Assembly (NCBI RefSeq): GCF_040649515.1
Contig: NZ_JBEZFP010000099.1
Location: forward strand, 1 to 36,096
Origin: Yinghuangia elevatio
Lineage (GTDB): Bacteria > Actinomycetota > Actinomycetes > Streptomycetales > Streptomycetaceae
Direction: 5' to 3'
DNA: 36,096 nt
The notes beneath the pieces were generated by a model. That model did not search any database and was not told where the DNA came from. It saw nothing but the letters and a program-made list of their open reading frames with translations. Below are positions 30,411-36,096 of this stretch, piece after piece. How positions within the stretch are numbered: the stretch's first letter is position 1; every line of letters begins with the position of its first letter. The position numbers were made by a program, and so were the translations under genes.

Positions 30411-30587
30411 AGCCGTTGTCGCCACGACTCGGACCGACCCCGAGGTGCATGCGGCGTCCGGGGTACGAGGACCCGCTCTGGGCACGGAAGTTCCGTACGT
30501 TTCAGCATGGCCGCGCCTGGACGCACGCCGGGGTGCCGCAGGCGCCGAACCGAGCGTGGCCGGCCCGGCCTCACTGTGCTGCGGTCG

Positions 30588-30990
30588 GGCGGCAGGTACG
30601 CATGCTCGATCACGTAGTGAATGATCAGATTCGGGGCCGCGAACATGTGCCTGGGCGCCCGCAGAACCGGTACGCGGATCTCGGCGCTGCCGAGGCTCAG
30701 AGAGCGGTCCCCGTAGACCGTCCGCGGCATCCCGTCGAACGGATCCGGAGCCGGGCAGACTCACACGGGTGAAACCCGCGCGTGGCGTTGGCGCAGCGCT
30801 CGTCGTCGATCCGGATCAGGGCATCCACGAACCCGACGGGCGCAATTCCGCGATTGAACTCCCGATCCCCGGCCAACCACCCGACGGCGATGCGCGGATA
30901 ACGGGGCACGAACGTCACCGTGCCCTCGTCCACGTGGACGCTGTCGTACTCCCAGTACGTATACGGACTGAGGTCGGCGATGTAGGTCAC
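30588..30990 (-). pseudogene. Frameshifted conserved actinomycete gene
   Basis: From GTG 30990 the frame gives MTYIADLSPYTYWEYDS, then PRYPRIAVGWLAGDREFNRG and ATRGFHPCE. It then turns to nonsense and stops at 30697. A second frame, one base off, continues at once with VCPAPDPFDGMPRTVYGD, then SLGSAEIRVPV and AAPNLIIHYVIEHAYLPP. A CExCP pair followed by a GSAEIRV/APNLIxHYV part is what I remember of a family common in Streptomyces, so the two halves belong together. The break is near 30760 and looks like a single missing base. After 30588 the second frame runs on to 30353 with no family likeness. Either a decayed gene or a sequencing error. Function unknown. Confidence 0.75.
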
Positions 30991-31520
30991 CCCGCAGTGC
31001 TACCGAACCAGTTCCGCAGTGAGATCGCCGAGCAGTTGCCCACCCCGGGGTTCACACTCGACGACAAACTGCCCACGCAACGCGGCAAGCTCCGCAAACA
31101 CCTTGCGCTGTAGCAGCACCTCGTTGGCGGTCTGGGTGCCCGCGCCCTGTGTTGTCCGTCGACCCCGACAGGGATCAGGGCGTCGAGAGCGAACTGGTGA
31201 GGATGCTCGGCGACGGCTGGGGCCGGTCGGGTGAGGCCTTCGATGATGCGGAAGTCGCGCTCGAAGCCGTCGGGGAGGGCCGCCAGCGCCTTCTGGTATG
31301 CCTCGCTCTCGTATGCGGCGGCGGCTTGTTCGAAGCTGTCGAACTCGATCACAACGACGCGTTTCGTGATTCCGGCTTCGTGGGCGACGACTCGGCCGCC
31401 GCTGGCCAGGACGCGCCCGCCCCCGGCCCGGACGGCGGGACCGGCCAGCTTGTCGTACGCGGCCAGCCTCTCGAGGTCGGTGGTGGCGGGGTAGGCGCTG
31501 ACCCAGTAGCCCTTGGCCAT
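30987..31520 (-). CDS. DUF1330 family protein with out-of-frame C-terminal extension
   Basis: 177 residues. The first ~97 are a complete DUF1330 domain: MAKGYWVSAYPATTDLERLAAYDKLAGPAV, VVIEFDSFEQAAAAYESEAYQKAL, DFRIIEGL. DUF1330 proteins are ~95-100 residues and dimeric, related to ABM-type folds. The remaining 80 residues (Cys/Ser/Arg-rich) read another gene fragment in the wrong frame, so the natural stop seems lost. The frame ends as GTGA over the GTG of the next, frameshifted gene. AGGAG six bases before ATG 31520. Confidence 0.8.
   Translation of the reverse strand: MAKGYWVSAYPATTDLERLAAYDKLAGPAVRAGGGRVLASGGRVVAHEAGITKRVVVIEFDSFEQAAAAYESEAYQKALAALPDGFERDFRIIEGLTRPAPAVAEHPHQFALDALIPVGVDGQHRARAPRPPTRCCYSARCLRSLPRCVGSLSSSVNPGVGNCSAISLRNWFGSTAG
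31000..31128 (-). pseudogene. 3' fragment of an unidentified gene
   Basis: Forty-two codons read ANEVLLQRKVFAELAALRG, then QFVVECEPRGGQLLGD and LTAELVR, then TAG, with coding-like composition. Upstream in this frame the sequence becomes Arg/Pro-rich antisense-like noise. It ends nine bases before the GTG of the frameshifted gene, as operon partners do. I take it as the tail of a deleted gene. The DUF1330 frame runs over the same DNA. Confidence 0.45.
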
Positions 31521-31730
31521 GGAAATCTCCTGTGTTCGGCCGGATGCGTCCGGCGTCGAAAAAGCACTCAGATCGATCCCGGCGACGGGTCACCGGGCAT
31601 GTGGTCGAAGGCCGGCGCGCTGTGGGTGATGGTCCCCGCGGATAGCGCGTCGGCTCCGGTCTCAGGCGACGGCCCTCACCGTGTCCGGCGTGACGATCCA
31701 GACGCGTCGGGTCGGAGCACGCGTGAGATG

Positions 31731-31760
31731 CATAGAGGATTCATATAAATATCCTATGCT
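31731..31760. promoter_or_regulatory. AT-rich MarR promoter with imperfect inverted repeat
   Basis: CATAGAGGAT (31731-31740) and ATCCTATG (31751-31758) form an inverted repeat with two extra bases on the left, around TCATATAAAT. TATGCT (31755-31760) is six bases from the marR ATG, giving a leaderless start under the repeat. The rest of the 246-bp gap shows nothing clear. Confidence 0.55.
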
Positions 31761-31766
31761 TCACGC

Positions 31767-32225
31767 ATGAGCCGTCAAGACGCCGCTCGGGGCGCTTCCA
31801 CCGCGATCGGGTCGGCCCTCTACGGGCTGGCCACCAGAGCTGTACGACGCCTTCCACGCGACATGAGCATCACGTCCGCCGCCACCCTGGCCACCCTGCA
31901 CAGGTCCGGCCCGCGACGGATCACCGATCTGGCCGCGATCGAGGGGGTCACCCAGCCCGCGATGACCGTCCTGGTCCGGGTCATGGAGGAGTCCGGACTG
32001 GTCGAGAGGCGGGGCGACGCGTCCGACAAGCGGGTCACGCTGGTGTGTCTGACCGAGGCCGGCACGTCGTACGTTCAGACGCGGCAGAAGGCCGGCGTCG
32101 ACGCGTTCGCACGGCTGATCGACCAACTCGCAGACGACGAGGTCGAGGCCCTGGTGGCGGCGCTTCCGGCGCTGGCGCACCTGGCAGAGCTCGAAAGCCG
32201 GGACCGAGAAGGGCCGAAGCGGTGA
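31767..32225 (+). CDS. MarR-family transcriptional regulator
   Basis: 152 residues. The winged helix spans ITSAATLATLHRSGPRRITDLAAIEGVTQPAMTVLVRVMEESGLVERRGDASDKRVTLVCLT, with the wing motif DASDKRVTLVCLT. N- and C-terminal helices form the usual dimer. Its stop overlaps the MFS gene's start as GTGA, so the two are co-translated. Likely represses the exporter and itself until a substrate binds. Confidence 0.93.
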   Translation: MSRQDAARGASTAIGSALYGLATRAVRRLPRDMSITSAATLATLHRSGPRRITDLAAIEGVTQPAMTVLVRVMEESGLVERRGDASDKRVTLVCLTEAGTSYVQTRQKAGVDAFARLIDQLADDEVEALVAALPALAHLAELESRDREGPKR

Positions 32226-33670
32226 CGGGGCGCGCCCCGAAGCGCTCCGAGGTGCGGCTGCTCGTCCCCGCCCTCGTGTTCGTCGCCCTGGTGGTGGCGG
32301 TGGTCGGCAGCCTTGGGACGCCGCTGATCACCAGTGTGGCGACCACGTTCCACGTCTCGCTCGACACTGCGCAGTGGACGCTGACCGCCGCGCTGCTGAG
32401 CGGCGCCGTCGCGACGCCCGTCCTGGGCCGGCTCGGAGCCGGCCCACACCGGCGGGCCACGATCCTTGCAACGCTGGCGATCGTCGTCGCCGGCGGCGCG
32501 CTCACCGTGTTGCCGCTGCCGTTCGTGTGGCTGCTGGTCGGCAGGGCGGCGCAAGGCGTCGGGCTCGGTCTGACGGCGCTGATGATGGGCGTGGCCCGGG
32601 ACCATCTTCCCGAGGAGCGCAGCGCGGCGACGATCGCCCTGATCTCGGTGGTCTCGGTCATCGGCGCCGGCGTCGGCTACCCGCTCACCGCACTGCTGGC
32701 CGAGATCGGCGGCGTACGGGCCGCCTACGGATTCGGTCTGTTCGTCACCGCCGTCGCCTTCCTCACCGCGTGGCGTTCTATACCCACGGCTCCCGAAGGC
32801 CGCTCCGGCCACGTGAACGTGGCAGGTGCGCTCGTGCTGGCGGGCGGGCTGTTCCTCATCCTGTTCCTGGCCGGCCAAAGGACCCTGTGGAGCCGTCACC
32901 TCTCCACGGCGATCATCCTCGCCGTCGCCGCCGTGCTCCTGCTCTGCGTCTGGGCTGCCTCCGAACTGCGCAGCAAGGCGCCCCTGGTCGGGCTCCGGGC
33001 GGTACGGCACCCGGCGGTCGCCGGTGCGAACATCGCCATGTTCGTCGGCGGGAGCGGCATGTACCTCCTGCTCACGCTCATCACGCGGTACGCGCAGACG
33101 CCGCACAGCGCCGGCTACGGTTTCGGGCTGACCACCTTCGTCGCCGGGCTGGTCCTCGTCCCGTTCTCGGTGCTCGGGTTCGTCGCCGGCAAGCTCACGC
33201 CCCGGGTTCGGACGTTGATCGACGCGCCCCTCCTCCTGGCCGGCAGCGCCGCCGTGGTCGGCAGCGGGTTCGTCATGTTCGCCGCGGCCCGGTCGAACCT
33301 GGCCGAACTGCTCGTCGCGATGGGCCTGCTGGGCTTCGGCGTCGGCAGCTTCTCGGCGGCGATGCCCGGCGTCATCCTCGCCGTCACGCCCGAGAGCGAG
33401 ACGTCGAGCGCGATGAGCTTCAACTACGTCGTACGCAGCGTCGGGTACTCCCTGGGCAGCGCGACAGGCGGCCTGATCCTGGCCGCCGGCACCGACACCA
33501 GTCGTCTCTTCCCGGACGACCACGCCTACACCACCACGGCGCTGGTCGGCATCGCCGCGATGACGGTCACCGCGATGACCGCCATCGCTCTCGCCCGTCA
33601 CCGCCCGCAGGAGATCAACCCCATCGCAGTCACGGCCGACGTGCCGAGTCGGCGCCGGTCGAGCCGATGA
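32222..33670 (+). CDS. MFS drug-type exporter (DHA2-like)
   Basis: 482 residues with about 12-14 membrane segments. MFS landmarks: TLTAALLSGAVATPVLGRLGAG after segment 2 and LVGRAAQGVGLGL in segment 4. Motif C-like GAGVGYPLTALLAEIGG is in segment 5, typical of proton-coupled antiporters. GTG 32222 overlaps the MarR stop by four bases. The MarR pairing suggests a role in export of a toxic compound. The substrate is unknown. Confidence 0.92.
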   Translation: MTGRAPKRSEVRLLVPALVFVALVVAVVGSLGTPLITSVATTFHVSLDTAQWTLTAALLSGAVATPVLGRLGAGPHRRATILATLAIVVAGGALTVLPLPFVWLLVGRAAQGVGLGLTALMMGVARDHLPEERSAATIALISVVSVIGAGVGYPLTALLAEIGGVRAAYGFGLFVTAVAFLTAWRSIPTAPEGRSGHVNVAGALVLAGGLFLILFLAGQRTLWSRHLSTAIILAVAAVLLLCVWAASELRSKAPLVGLRAVRHPAVAGANIAMFVGGSGMYLLLTLITRYAQTPHSAGYGFGLTTFVAGLVLVPFSVLGFVAGKLTPRVRTLIDAPLLLAGSAAVVGSGFVMFAAARSNLAELLVAMGLLGFGVGSFSAAMPGVILAVTPESETSSAMSFNYVVRSVGYSLGSATGGLILAAGTDTSRLFPDDHAYTTTALVGIAAMTVTAMTAIALARHRPQEINPIAVTADVPSRRRSSR

Positions 33671-33777
33671 CCACGCGGCGGCGGCCGCCGGTGACGCCAG
33701 GGTCAGGTACGTCGACTGCCAGCGCACCGTGCGTACGCCGCACACGCAACCGACATCAACTGCACGCAGGTGTCCGG

Positions 33778-34461
33778 CTAGGAGCCGGCAGCTTTTGCCA
33801 GGACGCGGGCGAGTTCGCGGGGACGGGTGACCATCGGCCAGTGCCCCGAATCGAGGTCCACATACTCCAGGTGAGCAACGCGGGCTAGCTCAGGACTCTC
33901 ACCGCCGGCGACCCACTCCTCGGCCTCGGCCGGGCTGAACTCGGGGCAGACAACCACGACGGGGACGTCGAAGCGGCGCTCGTCGGTCAGGCGTACGACT
34001 CCCCTGGCGACCGTCTCGGGGACGGCAACGGCAGCGGCCACGAACCGTTCCCGGGCCTGCTCGTCCAGGTCGGCCGCGTCCGGCCCCTCGAAAACAGCCC
34101 AGCCGGGGAAAGGCACGGTGCCGTCCTCGATCGGGAAGTGATCGGCGTACGCCCGCCCGTAGGGGGTAGGGAAGCCGCCGACCAAGGCGACCTTGCCCAC
34201 CTTCTCCGGCCGCGCGTCGACAGCCATCCAGGCCAGGGTCGACGCCGCGGAATGTCCCACCACCAGCGGCTTTCCGGCCGCCGCGTCGACCGCGGCAAGC
34301 ACTGCCGCCAGTTGATCGTCGAGTGTCGCGGACGCCGCACCGTCCCCCTGCCCCGGCAGGGTGACCGGCACGGGACGGTGGCCGAGGGCGGTGAGTTCCG
34401 GCACGACGTCGTCCCATGCCGATCCGTCGAGCCACAAGCCGCCGATGAGCACGATGTCCAC
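33778..34461 (-). CDS. Alpha/beta-hydrolase
   Basis: 227 residues. Strand and oxyanion region IVLIGGLWLDGSAWDDVVPELTALGHRP, nucleophile Ser71 in VVGHSAAST, and His207 in DSGHWPM. A plausible acid is Glu184 in VVCPEFSPAEAEEW. Small EstC/MES-like hydrolases have this size. GTG 34461 has GGGAGG six bases upstream. The 107-bp gap to the MFS gene (33671-33777) shows no clear feature. Confidence 0.9.
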   Translation of the reverse strand: MDIVLIGGLWLDGSAWDDVVPELTALGHRPVPVTLPGQGDGAASATLDDQLAAVLAAVDAAAGKPLVVGHSAASTLAWMAVDARPEKVGKVALVGGFPTPYGRAYADHFPIEDGTVPFPGWAVFEGPDAADLDEQARERFVAAAVAVPETVARGVVRLTDERRFDVPVVVVCPEFSPAEAEEWVAGGESPELARVAHLEYVDLDSGHWPMVTRPRELARVLAKAAGS

Positions 34462-34558
34462 GGTGGTCCTCCCGGAGAGTCGCCGAACCTGACCCTCGGC
34501 AAGCTACCGGGGGGCCGCCTCGGACCAGACGGCTTGGGGGCTTCGATAGTGTCCGGGG

Positions 34559-35509
34559 GTGGCAGACACCGTGGGTTCGGACCGCCTGCGTCGCGCGCAG
34601 GGGGCGATTGTCGGCTCGGCGGTCGGCGACGCGCTCGGCGCTCCGTTCGAGTTCGGGCTCCCCGGCGCGTTCTCCGCACGCTTCCCCGAGCCTGGCGCTG
34701 CCGACGAGATGTGCGGGGGCGGCGGCTGGGACCCGGGCGAGGCCACCGACGATACGCAGATGGCCGTACTCGTCGCCGAATCGCTCCTGGGGCACGGCGG
34801 CCTCGAACTCCCCGACATCTTCGACCGCTTCCAGCACTGGGCCGCAGCCGACCCCAAGGACATCGGCCTGCAGACCGAGGCCGTCCTCACCAACGGCATG
34901 CCCTGGGACCTAGCCGCCGCGATCCACTTCCAGACCAACATGTACGCCGCAGGCAACGGCTCTCTGATGCGCGCCGCGACCTCCGCCGTGTACTTCGCGT
35001 CGGCCGGACGCCAGGCCACCATGGACGCCGCCCGCCGCATCGCCGCGCTCACCCACGGCGACCGCGCCGCCTGGGAAGGAACGGCCGTGTTCCACGAACT
35101 CGTCCGCGTCGCACTCGAGGGCGGCGACCCCCTCGCCGCACTGCCCGACACCCTCGCCCACCACGTCCACCCCGACCACCGCGACCGGTACGCCGCAGTC
35201 CTCGCCCCCGACTGGCACCCCTCCCAGGCCACCGAGTTCAACGGCGCCGTCTGGCCCTGCCTGGGATCCGCGGTCTGGGCGCTGCGCACCACGGCCGGCT
35301 TCGCGGACGCGGTACGCGCCGCCGTCGACCTGGGCGGCGACACCGACACCGTCGCGGCCGTCACCGGCGGCCTGGCCGGAGCCGTCCACGGCGTCGACGC
35401 CGTACCGGAAGCCTGGACCGCGCCCCTGCACGTGCCGCTCCCCGGCTCGGACGGACGCGTGCTGCGCCTCCCCGAACTCCTGGCCCTGGCCCACCGCCTC
35501 GCCGGCTGA
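34559..35509 (+). CDS. ADP-ribosylglycohydrolase (DraG/ARH family)
   Basis: 316 residues. Family motifs: GAIVGSAVGDALGAPFEF at the start, EATDDTQMA with metal ligands T63, D64 and D65, AGNGSLMRAA near 131-140, and the second metal site LGGDTDTVAAVTGGLAGA with D261, D263 and T264. All metal ligands are present, so it should bind two Mg or Mn ions and remove ADP-ribose from protein or another target. No ADP-ribosyltransferase lies nearby. TAGTGT (34547-34552) is six bases before GTG 34559, so a leaderless start is predicted. Confidence 0.93.
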   Translation: MADTVGSDRLRRAQGAIVGSAVGDALGAPFEFGLPGAFSARFPEPGAADEMCGGGGWDPGEATDDTQMAVLVAESLLGHGGLELPDIFDRFQHWAAADPKDIGLQTEAVLTNGMPWDLAAAIHFQTNMYAAGNGSLMRAATSAVYFASAGRQATMDAARRIAALTHGDRAAWEGTAVFHELVRVALEGGDPLAALPDTLAHHVHPDHRDRYAAVLAPDWHPSQATEFNGAVWPCLGSAVWALRTTAGFADAVRAAVDLGGDTDTVAAVTGGLAGAVHGVDAVPEAWTAPLHVPLPGSDGRVLRLPELLALAHRLAG

Positions 35510-35725
35510 GCGCCCGCTCGGCCCCGATGCGCGGCTCAGGTACGCGGCTCAAGTCGCCGAGGCCGACCACATCGCCGATCTCGGGGTGCGCGCCGAAGCC
35601 GAAGGCGAGTTGGGGTATGGACAGGTGCGTTCCCCTTTTTGTGATGCGGAGCGAGGCGCGCGGGGGTGGTGGGGCTGTCGGCGGGTGGTACGCGGCGACA
35701 GCCGATTCTCTCCAGCGCACAACTG
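35510..35725. other. Gap after ADP-ribosylglycohydrolase, no convincing gene
   Basis: GCGGCTC recurs at 35531 and 35544 (13-bp period). One plus-strand frame gives DARLRYAAQVAEADHIADLG, then VRAEAEGELGYGQV, with coding-like composition but no start and no family, so it may be a remnant. A run CCCCTTTTTGT at 35632-35642 is T-rich for this genome. Confidence 0.3.
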
Positions 35726-35764
35726 AGTTCTTACTACGAATAATATTAGTTCGTAGTAAGAACT
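35726..35764. repeat. AT-rich perfect palindrome, 15-bp arms, loop TAATATTAG
   Basis: AGTTCTTACTACGAA (35726-35740) is the exact reverse complement of 35750-35764. The 9-base loop TAATATTAG is itself nearly all palindromic. The whole 39 bases are about 70% A/T in a genome of over 70% G/C. Nothing coding crosses it. It could be an operator, a replication or integration signal, or the relic of a mobile element. Confidence 0.85.
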
Positions 35765-35847
35765 ATAACTTGCTTATTCGGCAATCGAATACGGTGTGGA
35801 CGTGCGGAGCGTTCAGTTGCCACGCGGGCGCGCGGCTAATACCCACA

Positions 35848-35875
35848 GGCACGACAAAGCGGCGGCACGACAAAG
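35848..35875. repeat. Direct repeat GGCACGACAAAG, period 16
   Basis: The 12-mer occurs exactly at 35848-35859 and 35864-35875, between the palindrome and two hairpins. Confidence 0.8.
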
Positions 35876-35899
35876 GCGAGGAGTCGTGAACTCCTCGCC
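35875..35899. other. Perfect hairpin, 10-bp stem
   Basis: GGCGAGGAGT (35875-35884) pairs with ACTCCTCGCC (35890-35899) around CGTGA. The left arm includes AGGAG followed two bases later by GTG 35886. That GTG opens a frame that stays open to the window's end (70 codons, no family recognised). The hairpin would hide both ribosome site and start. Confidence 0.6.
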
Positions 35900-35919
35900 A
35901 TACTCAAGGTATAGCGCAC

Positions 35920-35944
35920 CCGGGGCCTTGCGGCAAGGCCCCGG
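35920..35944. terminator. Terminator-like hairpin, 11-bp stem
   Basis: CCGGGGCCTTG (35920-35930) pairs with CAAGGCCCCGG (35934-35944) around CGG. Together with the hairpin at 35875 it resembles a terminator or attenuator pair. The last 150 bases of the window show no further structure. Confidence 0.6.
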
Positions 35945-36096
35945 TCGTCCCACAGAATGGCGCACCGAGGCCGGAAACTGGCGAAATCCGCGATTCATGG
36001 AAATAGTCAGATTTTGCCCGCGTACACCCGGGCGCTCGCTGCGTCCGTCCGGCCCCGACGTCCAGCTTCAGCGCGTTCCGTGTCCCTGGGGGACCC

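Noticed and set aside
35361..35720. A 119-residue minus-strand frame
   Set aside because: It overlaps the end of the ADP-ribosylglycohydrolase gene antisense and lacks any recognisable domain.
35813..35998. A 61-residue minus-strand frame
   Set aside because: It crosses both perfect hairpins, has no ribosome site and no family likeness; the hairpins explain the conserved look.

Overview
The window is very GC-rich DNA, with codons strongly biased to G or C at the third base. Its gene content fits an actinomycete of the Streptomyces type: an AfsK-like kinase with a PQQ-type propeller, MocR regulators, an ECF41 sigma factor, HxlR, WYL and TetR regulators next to small metabolic genes, Tat and lipoprotein exports, and many GTG starts. 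It reads as ordinary chromosome built from small regulator-plus-target modules. I see no complete insertion sequence, CRISPR array, rRNA or tRNA.

Layout. 0.1-7 kb: Ser/Thr kinase, then a MocR regulator divergent from the membrane protein YczE, then azlC-azlD (amino acid export) divergent from an XRE-cupin regulator with two matching inverted repeats. 7-12 kb: amidohydrolase, a repeat-filled gap, an ABC-2 permease with no ATPase partner, and an Ada-AlkA repair fusion. 12-17.3 kb: HxlR regulator divergent from an NmrA-like oxidoreductase, a lipoprotein, a DUF1772 protein, a secreted tripeptidyl-peptidase-like hydrolase divergent from pirin. 17.3-22 kb: paired terminator hairpins, an LRR protein, a second MocR, a WYL regulator. 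21-24.8 kb: a minus-strand group of NAD epimerase, cupin, ECF41 sigma factor with a textbook ECF41 promoter, and a class A beta-lactamase. 25-30.4 kb: Rnl2-type RNA ligase, DapA-family lyase/synthase divergent from LysR, a small hypothetical, and TetR divergent from DUF1772 and DUF4267 genes. 30.4-31.5 kb: a decayed stretch with a frameshifted gene and a gene fragment beside a DUF1330 gene. 31.7-33.7 kb: MarR coupled to an MFS exporter. 33.8-35.5 kb: alpha/beta hydrolase and an ADP-ribosylglycohydrolase. 35.5-36.1 kb: non-coding, locally AT-rich DNA with a 15-bp-arm palindrome, a repeated 12-mer and two perfect hairpins.

Three themes cut across the genes. First, many regulators lie divergent to, or overlap, their probable targets, and visible inverted repeats sit in the shared promoters. 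Second, six regulators and two other genes have a TANNNT box exactly 6-7 bases before the start codon, which predicts leaderless mRNAs. Third, short tandem repeats of 9-16 bp recur in the gaps after genes. The least explained element is the palindrome at 35726-35764, which looks foreign to the surrounding base composition.
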